Below, one piece after another: positions 44,717 to 54,083 of a stretch of 64,000 bases of DNA (positions are counted from its first letter, which is position 1; each line of letters begins with the position of its first letter). Below the pieces are notes generated by a model. The model had not been told where the DNA came from. It saw nothing but the letters and a program-made list of their open reading frames with translations, and made no database searches. The DNA comes from an uncultured Acidilobus sp. JCHS (GTDB lineage Archaea; Thermoproteota; Thermoprotei_A; Sulfolobales; Acidilobaceae). A program made the position numbers and the translations under genes. The stretch is taken from the NCBI GenBank assembly GCA_000495735.1, contig AYMD01000009.1:175176-239175 (forward strand), written 5' to 3'.

Positions 44717-45274
44717 GGGGAGCCCAAGAGATGATATAAGTCCAAATATATGATCTGGGTGCCACAGCTCGCTGGCGCTCATAGCGTCACTCGTTATTAC
44801 TATCCTGAGGCCCCTTGAGGCCCCTCTTATGAGAATCTCCCTGAGGTCTCTAAGGTCCCACTCCCCGCTTAACAGGGGCCTTAGGGGTACCTCTAAAGCG
44901 CCGCCTCCCTTTGACCTAAACAGGTTAAGCGTGGACCTATCCGGTAAGAGTCTGGCTGAAGGGTTAAGCCTCAACATGTCAACTCTCTTCAACCTGGCCG
45001 CATACCTATAGCCTTCCAGGTTACAAGGCCTCACAGACGCTATTACATCCAGTTGCAGCCTTGACAGGAACTTGACAAGTTCACGTCTCTCTTTAGCATC
45101 TACAGTGACCTTAGGGTAAATAATAACTCCCGCTTTGGCGGCCTCCTCTAATGCTTCCTCGTACAGCGACGGCCTAACTCCAAGAGCTGCATAACCCATT
45201 CTGCTGGCGAGGCTGATTATCTTGACCAGCTCCTTCTCGTCGTCAGCCCCTATGGACAGGTCCACGAACTTCAT
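44642..45274 (-). CDS. rnp3: RNase P protein component 3 (Rpp30)
   Basis: 210 residues with the PHP-like TIM-barrel pattern of archaeal Rpp30: FVDLSIG at the start, ALGVRPSLY, VDMLRLNPSAR and VITSDAMSASELWHPDHIFGL (quoted in parts). Supports RNase P activity together with the other archaeal subunits. The 3' end overlaps thyX by 75 bases on the opposite strand. Confidence 0.9.
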   Translation of the reverse strand: MKFVDLSIGADDEKELVKIISLASRMGYAALGVRPSLYEEALEEAAKAGVIIYPKVTVDAKERRELVKFLSRLQLDVIASVRPCNLEGYRYAARLKRVDMLRLNPSARLLPDRSTLNLFRSKGGGALEVPLRPLLSGEWDLRDLREILIRGASRGLRIVITSDAMSASELWHPDHIFGLISSLGLPSSVALMGLTSAPGFVISRRGLRPP

Positions 45275-45278
45275 TTTG

Positions 45279-45701
45279 TCAGGCCTGAGAGCTTATCCTT
45301 GACCTGAGGTAGTCCTCGGCCTTACTCCTACCTCCTGAGAACCTTACGGTGAGCTTTATCACATCATCTGAGTCGCTGAGGACGAACTTGTTAGTTAACG
45401 CCTTCTGCTTGTCGAGACGAATGTGAAGGACGCCGTCCTTAGCGAGCCTCTCGTCAAGCGTTGATAGCAAGTACTTCCTGTCAGGCGGCGAGAGCCCCTC
45501 GAGTATCCTATCAAAGACCTCCGAGGCCTTGTCTTCGTCGCAGGCAGCTGTCAGGACTATTATGGGATTACCGAAATACCCCCTAAGGTCCTCCTCGACT
45601 ATCTGCGCGTCGCCGACTACGTTAGTCAGCGCCTTGAGGACCTTGGCCTTATCCTCGGTCGCGTGGACGAAAACCCTTGCCTCCAAGGACCTAATCAACA
45701 C
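45279..45701 (-). CDS. COG1325 (DUF54) RNA-binding/exosome-associated protein
   Basis: 140 residues. Recognisable are the opening RSLEARVFVHATEDKAKVLKAL, GYFGNPIIVLTA and the later HIRLDKQKALTNKFVLSDSDDVIKL pattern of the family (read in parts). It is predicted as an exosome-linked RNA-binding protein and is placed, as in many archaea, between L15e and Rpp30. The exact function is unproven. Confidence 0.85.
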   Translation of the reverse strand: MLIRSLEARVFVHATEDKAKVLKALTNVVGDAQIVEEDLRGYFGNPIIVLTAACDEDKASEVFDRILEGLSPPDRKYLLSTLDERLAKDGVLHIRLDKQKALTNKFVLSDSDDVIKLTVRFSGGRSKAEDYLRSRISSQA

Positions 45702-45718
45702 TATATTCCCACCAGGGG

Positions 45719-46369
45719 CTACCTCTCCTCAGGCTCGATTAGCCTGGCGCCCCTGCTGGCCTCGTGCCTCCTCTTCTCCTCCCTCTCTTTCTGCTTCTTC
45801 TTCCACTTATGTATGTGTGTGCCCCTTAGGCCGCGAGAGCTCAGCAGGCCCCTGGCCCTCTTGCCTGCCGAGGTAAGGCCACGGAAAGGCCTGCCCTTAG
45901 CGCTAGCGCTCTCTGCGACCCACCCGAGCTGGGGGTCGCTCCTTATGGTAGGGGCGTTCGGGTCAACCATTATTACCTCATACCACGTGTACTGGCCGTC
46001 CTCACCTACGTAGTAGCTCCCAAGGACGACTAGGCTCCTGTACTTTCTCTGAGCCTTCTCCTCAGCCACCGCCTGAAGGCTCTTAGCTAGGGTGTAGCCC
46101 TCGACGCCCATCCTCTTAGGCCTTCTGCCGGACCTGGGCCTAGGCTTCCTCTGGCCCCCCTTCCTGACCCTGACCCTGACCACTATAATGCCCTGCTTAG
46201 CCTTGTAGCCCAGCGCCCTCGCCCTGTCAAGCCTTAGCGGCTTGTCGACCCTAACTACGGCTGGCTGCCTTCTCCACTCTATGAGCCTCTGCTTCATCAG
46301 GGCGCCATGCTCACCTTCCATGGGCCTCTTCCAGGCTTCAGCAATGTAGTGGTATAGCCCCTGCGCCAC
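45719..46369 (-). CDS. rpl15e: 50S ribosomal protein L15e
   Basis: 216 residues, slightly longer than average, with the typical [16 protein letters not shown] start, [16 protein letters not shown] segment (here [12 protein letters not shown]), [18 protein letters not shown] and [13 protein letters not shown]. The charged C-terminal tail ([17 protein letters not shown]) is extended. First gene of the L15e-COG1325-Rpp30 operon. Confidence 0.95.
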   Translation of the reverse strand: MAQGLYHYIAEAWKRPMEGEHGALMKQRLIEWRRQPAVVRVDKPLRLDRARALGYKAKQGIIVVRVRVRKGGQRKPRPRSGRRPKRMGVEGYTLAKSLQAVAEEKAQRKYRSLVVLGSYYVGEDGQYTWYEVIMVDPNAPTIRSDPQLGWVAESASAKGRPFRGLTSAGKRARGLLSSRGLRGTHIHKWKKKQKEREEKRRHEASRGARLIEPEER

Positions 46370-46443
46370 GTTGAACCCTCTGCACCATCTGCTGTAAAGC
46401 TGAGGGTTTTTAACCTAATCATGAACTCTTCTCTTGAGGCAAG

Positions 46444-46728
46444 TTGAAGCTAGAGACATTGTTGAAGGCCATAGGCAACAACCCTATGTATCACGTAACT
46501 GTGACCAATGAAAGGGTGATGCTGAGGGCTAGAGCGCCTTCGGAGAGCGAGGCGGCCTCGGTTGGTTCAGGGCCCAGTGGCGACAGGGAGGTCGTTGTAC
46601 TGTTCTCAGTAGAGAGCTCAGGCGAACTGAAGGTCTTGGAGGCTTATGTAGAGACGCCCTCAGGCAGAAGACCTATACCACCTGATGAGATAGAGTGGTG
46701 GCTGAACATATTAGAGTCTATGGCCTGA
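46444..46728 (+). CDS. Hypothetical protein (94 residues)
   Basis: Starts TTG. Family not recognised. A beta-rich middle (YHVTVTNERVMLRARAP, VVVLFSVESSGELKVLEAYVE) is followed by an acidic helix ending WWLNILESMA. Its 3' end overlaps that of pcc1 by 11 bases in convergent orientation. A second prefoldin gene often lies near here in other archaea; this is not prefoldin, as coiled coils are absent. Confidence 0.55.
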   Translation: MKLETLLKAIGNNPMYHVTVTNERVMLRARAPSESEAASVGSGPSGDREVVVLFSVESSGELKVLEAYVETPSGRRPIPPDEIEWWLNILESMA

Positions 46729-46978
46729 GATAGCCCTTCTCCAGTTTCCTGAGGCTGCTGTAGGCCGCGTGGACTAGGTATAAATAGGAGTTGAGGATCG
46801 CACGCAACCCATTAACGTCCTCTGCAGTAAGATATACTGATAGACAGCCCCCCTCAGCGACCACCTTGACGTGACCCTTGGCAGGCTGAACTGGCTGAGA
46901 GGCCTCAGCTTCAAGGGCCCTGAGCACGTGTAACGTCGACTCTCCTAGGCATAGAGACACCTTTGCCTCAGCCTTCAT
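46718..46978 (-). CDS. pcc1: KEOPS complex subunit Pcc1
   Basis: 86 residues of the two-helix, three-strand Pcc1 fold: AEAKVSLCLGE start, VKVVAEGGCLSVYLTAEDVNGLRAILNSYLYLV in the middle (read in parts). It dimerises and binds Kae1 for tRNA t6A synthesis. Starts 4 bases inside the end of the Brix gene, the usual archaeal order. Confidence 0.85.
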   Translation of the reverse strand: MKAEAKVSLCLGESTLHVLRALEAEASQPVQPAKGHVKVVAEGGCLSVYLTAEDVNGLRAILNSYLYLVHAAYSSLRKLEKGYLRP

Positions 46979-47535
46979 GGCTTCACCCTAATTATAGGGC
47001 CTGAGAAGCCCTTCTCGTTTCGCGGCACAATCAGGTAAACGCCCTCTTCTTCCCTTACTTCTAGGTAGTTACCAACAGGCTCACTTAGCACCTGAAGCGC
47101 GAAGGCCTTAGCGACATCGTCGACTACTTTAAAGGTCCTCTCAGAGACGCCGTAAACTCCCCTACACCCGTTTACCTGAACCCTTGACCTAAGCTCCCTT
47201 CTCAGGGTGACGCCAACTATGGGGAGCCTGGTCACCTCGACAAGGCCTCTCTCCTCAGGCCTGAAGCTGACTATTATGCCAGGGTTGCCTTTCCTCTCCA
47301 TAAGCATCACGAGCCTCTCTACGCTGAGCCTCCTCGCTATCACGCCAAGCTCGTCCATAGAAAGGTGACCTCGCGTGAGCCTGACAGCGCCATATATCGT
47401 TGCCTCAAGGTCCTTGATGAAAGACCTCGTTCTCCTGCTGGGCCTATGGCTGCTCGTCAACAGGATCAGCGGCCTCTCGCTCCTGTTCCTCAATAACCTT
47501 AGGAGCCTAAAGGGAACCTCTTCGTCATGAAACAA
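46975..47535 (-). CDS. Brix-domain (Imp4-like) ribosome biogenesis protein
   Basis: 186 residues. Brix features: ILLTSSHRPSRRTRSFIKDLEA at about 23-44, LVMLMERKGNPG and a C-terminal PIVGVTLRRELRSR strand. Acts in rRNA processing. In archaea it usually lies downstream of L37Ae and rpoP; rpoP is missing here. It starts 13 bases after L37Ae. Confidence 0.88.
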   Translation of the reverse strand: MFHDEEVPFRLLRLLRNRSERPLILLTSSHRPSRRTRSFIKDLEATIYGAVRLTRGHLSMDELGVIARRLSVERLVMLMERKGNPGIIVSFRPEERGLVEVTRLPIVGVTLRRELRSRVQVNGCRGVYGVSERTFKVVDDVAKAFALQVLSEPVGNYLEVREEEGVYLIVPRNEKGFSGPIIRVKP

Positions 47536-47547
47536 GACGACGCCTCC

Positions 47548-47817
47548 TCACTGGCCCGTTGAGTAGTACCTCGGCAGGTAGGTCGCTAGCTCAGTCCTAG
47601 GCACGTAAGCGCCGCCAGCCCATACGTGGCCGCACTTAACGCATTTCCATATACCTGTTGACACCCTCTTCACGGTGCCCACGCTACCGCAGAAGGGGCA
47701 CTGGTGATCGGCGTACCTCTTCTCGAGAACAGCCTTCATCCTCTTCCTGAGGGTGGAGCCGTACCTGGCCCCATACCTTCCTGCTACTCCAACCACCTTA
47801 GTGTGGCTGTAGACCAT
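47548..47817 (-). CDS. rpl37ae: 50S ribosomal protein L37Ae (L43e)
   Basis: 89 residues with the zinc ribbon CPFCG (40-44) and CVKCGHVWAGGAY. The N-terminal TKVVGVAGRYGARYGSTLRKR is characteristic. It follows rrp42 by 11 bases in the exosome operon. Confidence 0.95.
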   Translation of the reverse strand: MVYSHTKVVGVAGRYGARYGSTLRKRMKAVLEKRYADHQCPFCGSVGTVKRVSTGIWKCVKCGHVWAGGAYVPRTELATYLPRYYSTGQ

Positions 47818-47828
47818 TACTTGTCACC

Positions 47829-48674
47829 CTAGCCTGCCTGCTTGCCCAGCTGGAGGGCCTGGTCCAGCAATTTAAAGTAAATCTGTGAGGCCTTTCTCGA
47901 GACCTCTATGGCCCTTGAAAGCTCGCTCCTCGTGTAGCCTCCTATGCTGCTCTTCTGTGCCCCAACTATGTTGCCCTCCTCGTCAAAGGCGAGGGTTAGC
48001 CTGGCGTCTGCTATAAGCTCCTCGTCAAGGTTAGGGTCAACAACTATATAGTCCCCTATCTTGGCCGTTGTGACTAAGACTACCCTCTTATTGAGCTTAA
48101 GCGGTGTTGTGAGCTTGTCTCTGTGAACTATCAGCTCGCCAGACTCCGTCTCCTCATACTCGGGCAGCTTAGTGTTCATCAGCGCCGCCATGACCCCTAA
48201 CATGCTAGCGTCAAAGTAGTTACCATCGTAGTCCAGGACGTATACGTCTACCCATAGGACCCAGGCCTTCTCGCCAGGCCTCATAACGAGCGACTTGAGG
48301 TCTATTGCCTTAGGGTCCCTTAGGCTCCTGTCTATGACCCTCGCCAGCTCTATAGCGTTCTCGTCAGGCGGGCCAGGCTCAAAGACAGGCGACGCCATCG
48401 GTACGAGCTCGGAGTTGACCTGAAGAACGCCTTCGTCAGGTGTGTCAGGGAAAGGCTTGCCAGGCTCTATCTTAATGCCTACCAGGACTTGGGTCTTCCC
48501 GAGCTTGACCAGAGCTGAGCCGTTAGCCTTTTCTATCACGCCTACCTCTATTGTTATGTTACGCGGGCTCACTAAGTCCCGCTGATCTGACCTCAGGCCC
48601 CTCTTCAGCATGCTGATAAGGCTCTCGCTCTTTACCCTGGAAACCACTGGAAGCCTGTAGGGCGTATAGCTCAC
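47829..48674 (-). CDS. rrp42: Exosome subunit Rrp42
   Basis: 281 residues, an RNase PH fold lacking the catalytic aspartate pair; landmarks are [17 protein letters not shown] near 30-46, [16 protein letters not shown] and [12 protein letters not shown] near the C-terminus. It alternates with Rrp41 in the hexameric ring and shapes the phosphorolytic site. Starts 4 bases inside the end of rrp41. Confidence 0.94.
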   Translation of the reverse strand: MSYTPYRLPVVSRVKSESLISMLKRGLRSDQRDLVSPRNITIEVGVIEKANGSALVKLGKTQVLVGIKIEPGKPFPDTPDEGVLQVNSELVPMASPVFEPGPPDENAIELARVIDRSLRDPKAIDLKSLVMRPGEKAWVLWVDVYVLDYDGNYFDASMLGVMAALMNTKLPEYEETESGELIVHRDKLTTPLKLNKRVVLVTTAKIGDYIVVDPNLDEELIADARLTLAFDEEGNIVGAQKSSIGGYTRSELSRAIEVSRKASQIYFKLLDQALQLGKQAG

Positions 48675-49405
48675 TCTGCCTCCACCTCTATTGAGCCCTT
48701 TAAGGCCTCCTTCTCCTTCTCCACAATATAACTTATAGCTTTGAGCGCCATGTCTATCCCCCTCTGCATCTCGTCAATTGTCATAACGCCGTTGAGCTGG
48801 AACAGCGTTATAAGCCCTAGGTCAGGAGCTGCTGCCACGGGCATATCGGCGTCGCCAAAGTTGTCCTCTACCTCGTTTATATCAAGGACTAACACCCCGT
48901 CGACCTTGCCCACGGCCACCCCAGCCACGAGGCCCTTCATGGGGATCCCAGCGTCAGCCAGCGCCGCCGAGGCCGCGGTGACGCTCGCGGTCCTGGTGCC
49001 CCCGTCAGACTGAAGGACCTCTACATACACTTCAATAGCCGTCCTGGGGAAGAGCTCTGATAGGACCACCGGCTCTAGGGCCTCTCGCACGACCTTTGAC
49101 AACTCTATCTCCCTCCTAGTCGGGGCTGGGCTCTTCCTCTCCTCGGTGGAGAAGGGCGCCATGTGATACCTCACGAACAGCGAGGCCCTGTCAGGCAGTA
49201 TCGCGAACCTCTGCGGCGGCTCGCGGGGACCGTAGACGGCGGCTATGACCTTGGTCTTGCCGTAACTTACCAGGGCTGAGCCGTCAGCATTAGAGAGCAC
49301 GCCAACCTTGATGTCCACAGGCCTCATCTCATCTGGTAGCCTGCCGTCCAGCCTCCTGCCCGTCTCGTCTATGAACCTCTCCGGTCTCTGCTTCACTCTA
49401 GACAC
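48671..49405 (-). CDS. rrp41: Exosome subunit Rrp41 (catalytic)
   Basis: 244 residues. RNase PH family: [18 protein letters not shown] near the start, [21 protein letters not shown], the [10 protein letters not shown](T)A segment (about 132-141) and [17 protein letters not shown] with the catalytic aspartate. Degrades RNA 3'-to-5' with phosphate. It begins within the last 8 bases of rrp4. Confidence 0.95.
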   Translation of the reverse strand: MSRVKQRPERFIDETGRRLDGRLPDEMRPVDIKVGVLSNADGSALVSYGKTKVIAAVYGPREPPQRFAILPDRASLFVRYHMAPFSTEERKSPAPTRREIELSKVVREALEPVVLSELFPRTAIEVYVEVLQSDGGTRTASVTAASAALADAGIPMKGLVAGVAVGKVDGVLVLDINEVEDNFGDADMPVAAAPDLGLITLFQLNGVMTIDEMQRGIDMALKAISYIVEKEKEALKGSIEVEAE

Positions 49406-50108
49406 CCCGGACCTTGCGCTCCTCCTCTATAAACTCCTTAATCCTCCTAGTAAGCCCTGCAAGGTGAGACTGCTCCTCTATCATCCTTATCGCCATAATC
49501 GCTATCTCCTGCAGAAGCTCGTTGGGACAGGTTATGTGGACTCTCCCGTTAACAGCGACGAAGAAGTCACAGCCGGTGCTGCTCCTGAGAGTCTCAAGCA
49601 TAGAGCCCTTCTTACCTATGATGCGCGGAACCTTGACAGGCTTCACTGTTACAACCGTACCCTCTACCACCCTGCCGAGACCCTTGTCCTGTACCGTGAG
49701 GACCGGGTCGCGGGTCCTGTCAAAGGCAACTATCTTAGCCTTAACGTAATCACCTATCTTGAGGTATGAGAAGGGGTCATCAGGCACACGGCCACCTTGC
49801 TTGACGCCAAAGAAGTCCTGGACGCTCAGAACGCCCGTGTAAGGGGAATTTATGTCAAGGAACCAGTTAGCGGCCCCGTGAGAGGTGACAAGACCTATTA
49901 CTATATCGCCTTCCTTAGGGAAGTAGAAGCCCTTAAGCGGTATGTAGTTGACTTCCTCCTGAGAGGCTTCAACAAGCCCAAGCACAGTGGCCCTCCTAAC
50001 GCCCCCATAATCAAAGACGTAGATTCCCTCATTCTCATTAAGGCCCTCTATGACCTCGCCTGGTGCTACCAGGTACCTTCTTAACGTCTGAGGCTTCTCG
50101 CTGTTCAC
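49398..50108 (-). CDS. rrp4: Exosome RNA-binding cap subunit Rrp4
   Basis: 236 residues with N-terminal, S1 and KH domains in order: the opening [10 protein letters not shown], the S1 region [20 protein letters not shown] and the KH core [15 protein letters not shown] with the GKKGS loop (about 165-171). Guides RNA into the Rrp41-Rrp42 ring. It overlaps SBDS by 4 bases. Confidence 0.94.
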   Translation of the reverse strand: MNSEKPQTLRRYLVAPGEVIEGLNENEGIYVFDYGGVRRATVLGLVEASQEEVNYIPLKGFYFPKEGDIVIGLVTSHGAANWFLDINSPYTGVLSVQDFFGVKQGGRVPDDPFSYLKIGDYVKAKIVAFDRTRDPVLTVQDKGLGRVVEGTVVTVKPVKVPRIIGKKGSMLETLRSSTGCDFFVAVNGRVHITCPNELLQEIAIMAIRMIEEQSHLAGLTRRIKEFIEEERKVRGV

Positions 50109-50809
50109 GCACCGGTCACCTTCACATTAACGTGGGCCTGCCCCTTTGCAAGGCTTTGTATCTTATCTATGACCTCGAGTTGCAGCCCTGCCGGTATCTC
50201 GAGCTCAACCTTAAGGCTGCCGTCGTCAAGCCATGTGGTCTTCTTAACGTCGCCAAGCCTCTTGATCTCGCCTATTGCGCGGCCCGCGTACGCAGCGGGT
50301 ATTGTGGCCTCGATGAGGGCCCGGGCGACCTTTATTGGCATGACCGTGGCCATCCTCTTTATCGCCTCCAGGGCCTGAACCTCAACTGGCTTGAATGGAT
50401 CAACGCCTATCCTAAGCTGCTCGAACAGGGTCTCTATCCTGGTCTCGGGTATAGGGGTCCCAGTCTTGGGGTCAACGGCGTTCCTAGCTATGTAAGTTAT
50501 TATCTGCCTTCTCTTCGTCTCTATGATCTTCCTTCTCTCCTCCTCAGTCAGCTGTATCTGACCCTCCGTGAGTATCTTCTCCGCTATAGCGTTTATGTCC
50601 TCGGTCCCGAAGGCTTTCCTGAGGGCATCAGGGCTTGCCTTAAGGCCCTTCCTGACGTCCTTATAGACGGTGTCCGCCCAGAGGACCTCTGATATAGGTA
50701 CGTTACCGCCCTCCTTGTACCTGAAGGCCTCATTAGGCTTCACGAGAATCTCGAACCGCTGCCCCTTTATCTCGATCCACGCGATAACGTATTCCTGTTT
50801 TTTCGGCAC
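50105..50809 (-). CDS. sbds: Ribosome maturation protein SBDS (SDO1)
   Basis: 234 residues: N-terminal FYSH domain (FEILVKPNEAFRYKEG region), a central helical domain with ILTEGQIQLTEEERR, and the C-terminal ferredoxin-like domain. Removes aIF6 from 50S subunits with an EF-2 type GTPase. Between psmA and rrp4, the conserved archaeal order. Confidence 0.95.
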   Translation of the reverse strand: MPKKQEYVIAWIEIKGQRFEILVKPNEAFRYKEGGNVPISEVLWADTVYKDVRKGLKASPDALRKAFGTEDINAIAEKILTEGQIQLTEEERRKIIETKRRQIITYIARNAVDPKTGTPIPETRIETLFEQLRIGVDPFKPVEVQALEAIKRMATVMPIKVARALIEATIPAAYAGRAIGEIKRLGDVKKTTWLDDGSLKVELEIPAGLQLEVIDKIQSLAKGQAHVNVKVTGA

Positions 50810-50862
50810 GCTCCTCCCCCTTAGAGGTGTGACTGACGTATGTTTATTCGCTAAGCGCTGCC

Positions 50863-51630
50863 TTAAGCGAGCTCACCCTTGACCTCCTTTAGGTACTCGC
50901 TTATGGCCTCGGGCTTGACCTTTGTGAATGTCCTCTCCTTTACGTCAATGTACGCTACCTCGACGAGCTTATCAAAAGAAGCTATCAGCTCTTCCTTCTT
51001 CTCCTCGCTTGAGGCCAACCTCCCCTTGAACAGAGCAACTATAGAGGCCCTTATAGCGTCCTCCAGAGTCATGTCTTTCCTATAGACCTTCTCGAGGTAA
51101 TTGTTAGCGGCGTCTCCCCCAAGGCCTATGGCGATCGCATAGTAGCTGAAGTACTGTCCTCCCGGCTCTGTCCTGAACAGCCTTGGACTTCCATCAGGGT
51201 CAACGCCACCGAATATCAGGGCGACGCCGAACGGCCTGACGCCGCCGTGCTGCGTGTAGAGCTGCTTGAGGTCAGCAACGGCCTTAGCCACGTACTCAGT
51301 GGAAGGCGGCTCGCCATAGGTCAGCCTGTGCCTAACCGTGATGAGCCTCGCGTAGTCTATTAGGACGCGGCCATCACTTCCCATGCCCGCAAAGGTGACC
51401 CCTATGTGGTCATCGACCTTGTAGATCTTCTCTATGCCGTCAAGGTCCAGGAGCGGCATCATCTTCCTCTTCTCAGCGGCGAGAACTACGCCGCTCTCGA
51501 CAACTATGCCCAAGCTTGTCCATCCCTTTCTGACCGCCTCGAAGGCGTACCTGACCTGGTACAGCTCGCCGTCAGGCGAGAATATCGTTATCGCCCGATC
51601 GTACGCCGATGGAGGCGCTGCCATAGCCAT
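50863..51630 (-). CDS. psmA: Proteasome alpha subunit
   Basis: 255 residues. The alpha-type N-terminus YDRAITIFSPDGELYQVRYAFEAV (quoted in parts) forms the gate, the family's RPFGVALIFGGVD is near 128-140 and no N-terminal propeptide threonine is present. It starts the operon psmA-SBDS-rrp4-rrp41-rrp42-L37Ae-Brix-pcc1. The beta subunits lie elsewhere. Confidence 0.96.
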   Translation of the reverse strand: MAMAAPPSAYDRAITIFSPDGELYQVRYAFEAVRKGWTSLGIVVESGVVLAAEKRKMMPLLDLDGIEKIYKVDDHIGVTFAGMGSDGRVLIDYARLITVRHRLTYGEPPSTEYVAKAVADLKQLYTQHGGVRPFGVALIFGGVDPDGSPRLFRTEPGGQYFSYYAIAIGLGGDAANNYLEKVYRKDMTLEDAIRASIVALFKGRLASSEEKKEELIASFDKLVEVAYIDVKERTFTKVKPEAISEYLKEVKGELA

Positions 51631-51688
51631 GAAGCTCGGTCCCCTAACAAACGAGGCGGGCGCCCTTTTAAATGACTATCCAGGTCTG

Positions 51689-51880
51689 TCAGGCCAGGGC
51701 CCTAAGAAGCCATGGCCTGGCCCACTTGAGCTTCCTTGGGTTCCTCCTCAGGATAACAGCGTTCTTATAGCACTTGCTGCTGCAGAACCAGAGAACCTCG
51801 CCGCGCTCGGTAACGTACATCCTGCCTGTGCCCGGCTCTATAGGCCTTCCGCAGAAGGCACAGGTCATCTCCTTGGGCAC
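51689..51880 (-). CDS. rpl24e: 50S ribosomal protein L24e
   Basis: 63 residues with the L24e zinc finger [13 protein letters not shown] (7-19) and FCSSKCYKN (32-40), then RNPRKLKWA. It lies about 60 bases upstream of psmA on the same strand and may be co-transcribed. Confidence 0.94.
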   Translation of the reverse strand: MPKEMTCAFCGRPIEPGTGRMYVTERGEVLWFCSSKCYKNAVILRRNPRKLKWARPWLLRALA

Positions 51881-51914
51881 GTGCCTTCCCCCTGTGCCCA
51901 GTGGGCCTTACCTA

Positions 51915-52751
51915 TTAAGCGTTGCTCCGCCTCTCAGGCTCTATGTGAACTACCAGGTCCACGTTATACTTAGACTTGGCGACCCTCTCTAGCCTATCAG
52001 CGACCGCGTGGGCCTCCTCAACGCTCTCCCCTGACGGCACTGATATCACGGCGTAACCTGACACCTGGGACCCCGCTATCGTCCTCAGCCTGAGGTCCTT
52101 CACCTTAACTCCCATGAGCTCAAAGTCCCTCATGAGGCCCTCAACTACCTCGGGCGGGGGCGAGGGAAGGGACAGCTCGCGTAGGACGTCCCTTGTGTTC
52201 ACGGCTACCTGGTAAGCCAGGTAAGCCAGTAAGGACGCGGCCCCAGCCCTGTCTATCATGTAACTATACTCGTGAGCCAGAGGGGTCAGGGCTAAAGCTA
52301 TGACGCTCTCGGCTATCTCGCTCGTGGTGAGGTTCGCATAGACTTCCAGCCCCCTGCCCACCTTTCTGGCTACGAGCACTGAGAGCGTGTAGAGCACCAA
52401 TACGCCTGCTGGCACCGTCCAGGCGTAGCCCGCGACCCTGTAGGGCGTAGGGTTAGCTACCTCGTCAACGCCGAGGCCCATGATGAACGCGTAGACCACA
52501 AGCGTGAAGACCGCTGAGCTAAAGCTGTAGCCGGCGTGACCCAGCGGGTGGTCGGCGTCAGGCGGCTTGAGGGTCTCGCGGTAGAACCAGAGGCCCGCTA
52601 TTGCCGTGACCAGGTTGGCGATGCACGTAAGCCCGTTAAGGATCAGCAGCCTGCTGCTGAAGATTATACCCCCCGCCAGGTTAGCAACAGAAGCTATGGC
52701 GGCCGCTAACACCGTCAGCCTGACCAGCCTACCCATGTCTTCAGTCGTCAA
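51915..52751 (-). CDS. CDF-like membrane transporter lacking the usual metal ligands
   Basis: 278 residues, about six membrane helices and a C-terminal CDF-type cytosolic domain. The shared loop ADHPLGHAGY (about 64-73) is diagnostic for cation diffusion facilitators. In helix 2 the D-x(6)-D pattern is replaced by N-x(6)-N (NGLTCIAN), and the helix 5 H-x3-D region reads NLTTSEIAES without His or Asp. So the canonical zinc or manganese site seems lost. It follows the cytochrome bd genes on the same strand after about 100 bases. Confidence 0.75.
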   Translation of the reverse strand: MTTEDMGRLVRLTVLAAAIASVANLAGGIIFSSRLLILNGLTCIANLVTAIAGLWFYRETLKPPDADHPLGHAGYSFSSAVFTLVVYAFIMGLGVDEVANPTPYRVAGYAWTVPAGVLVLYTLSVLVARKVGRGLEVYANLTTSEIAESVIALALTPLAHEYSYMIDRAGAASLLAYLAYQVAVNTRDVLRELSLPSPPPEVVEGLMRDFELMGVKVKDLRLRTIAGSQVSGYAVISVPSGESVEEAHAVADRLERVAKSKYNVDLVVHIEPERRSNA

Positions 52752-52853
52752 GTTTGACCCCTATCGGTTTTCCGATACCAGGGGCTTAAATCTCGTTTAG
52801 CAACCCGAGGACGCTAGGCCTGAAAAAGCCTAATGATATTAGGTGGGCCTAAG

Positions 52854-54071
52854 TTAAGCCTTAGGCCTCTTAAAGAACGCCACGTAAATGAACGCCACCA
52901 GGACTACTATCATTATGGCCATCATGAACGACGTGAAGAACTGGGCGAAGGGCGCCGCCGCAAGGCTGTTGTAGTTGGTCAGGTTGTTATAGGTGGCTAT
53001 CAGCTGGCCCCAGGGCTGTGGCAGGCTCAGCGCCTGTTGCGTTGTGAGCGACGCTATGAACCGCGGGAACTGCGAGAAGGCGTTCAGCATCTCCCCGGCC
53101 TCTATGCCTCCGAGGGCCGTCGCGGCCCCTACTATCAGGGCTGCAGCGCTCCCCCTTGAGACAGGCGATCCCCTAAGGCCCAGGTAGATGACGTAAACTA
53201 TGGCCAGGAACTGCGCGGCCACCGTGGCCAGGTGAAGCACGAACATCCAGGTGAAGTCATAATGCGGCCCGCTGGACAGCGCCACTCCGAAGCCGACCAT
53301 TATGTTGTCAAACTTGTATGGCACACCTATCAGGGTGACCAGGTAGGAGAACATCAATGGAACCATCAGGAGGAGCCCTATTAGTGACGGTATCAGGAAC
53401 TTCCTGATAGAGGCCTCGAAGTACTGCCTCTCCGACTCAGGGTTCCTGAGGTAGGCTATGCCAAAGCCGCCCATTATGGCTATCATAGTTGCGGTAATAG
53501 CGCCCACTATGCTTGAGATGTAGAGGGGCCAGAACGTGGGGTTTGAGTAAGCCTCGACAACGTTAAGCGTTGGGGTGACGCTACCCGTTGACCCGCCCGT
53601 GACAAACGTGAGGCCCACTGGCTCGTTGAGGAAGGCGAAGACGCCCCTGAACCCAAAAGGTATCATTAGGGCTGAGGCAGCCAGGAGGATCCCAATTATG
53701 TTGTGCGTCCTCGGGCTCCACCTGTCCCACCCGTACCAGTACGCCACCAGCGAGAAGAAGTTGAGGCCGACGAAGGCTATGGCTATGGCGAACGGCGCTA
53801 TGTCTAAGGTTCCTAGGAGAAGGGTGGCAAAGGGGTAGTACGAAAACAGGAACACCGTGAACGCCGTCCCGAAGACGCCAGCTATGGCGTAGGTTACGGC
53901 GTAGTACCTCATCAGCCTCCTGGCCATGTTGACCGTTAGCTGGTCCCCCCTCCTCATGCCCAGGTACTTGAGCAGGGGCACCATGACTGCGAGGCCTATG
54001 ATTAGGTTCACCATAACTATGTGTATGCCAAAGTTGAAGGCGAGCCAGAACACTGAGCTGTAGAACGTCAT
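52854..54071 (-). CDS. Cytochrome bd-type oxidase subunit CydA' (degenerate CydA paralogue)
   Basis: 405 residues, about nine membrane helices. It resembles CydA at the N-terminus (NFGIHIVMVNLIIG with a His) and in WYGWDRWSP, and keeps a His in FVLHLATVAAQ. It lacks the paired glutamates, the Q-loop and the GR-x-PW motif found in the upstream subunit. This fits the CydA' subunit described in archaeal CydAA' oxidases, replacing CydB. It starts 12 bases after cydA ends. Confidence 0.75.
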   Translation of the reverse strand: MTFYSSVFWLAFNFGIHIVMVNLIIGLAVMVPLLKYLGMRRGDQLTVNMARRLMRYYAVTYAIAGVFGTAFTVFLFSYYPFATLLLGTLDIAPFAIAIAFVGLNFFSLVAYWYGWDRWSPRTHNIIGILLAASALMIPFGFRGVFAFLNEPVGLTFVTGGSTGSVTPTLNVVEAYSNPTFWPLYISSIVGAITATMIAIMGGFGIAYLRNPESERQYFEASIRKFLIPSLIGLLLMVPLMFSYLVTLIGVPYKFDNIMVGFGVALSSGPHYDFTWMFVLHLATVAAQFLAIVYVIYLGLRGSPVSRGSAAALIVGAATALGGIEAGEMLNAFSQFPRFIASLTTQQALSLPQPWGQLIATYNNLTNYNSLAAAPFAQFFTSFMMAIMIVVLVAFIYVAFFKRPKA

Positions 54072-54083
54072 TCAGATCACCTC

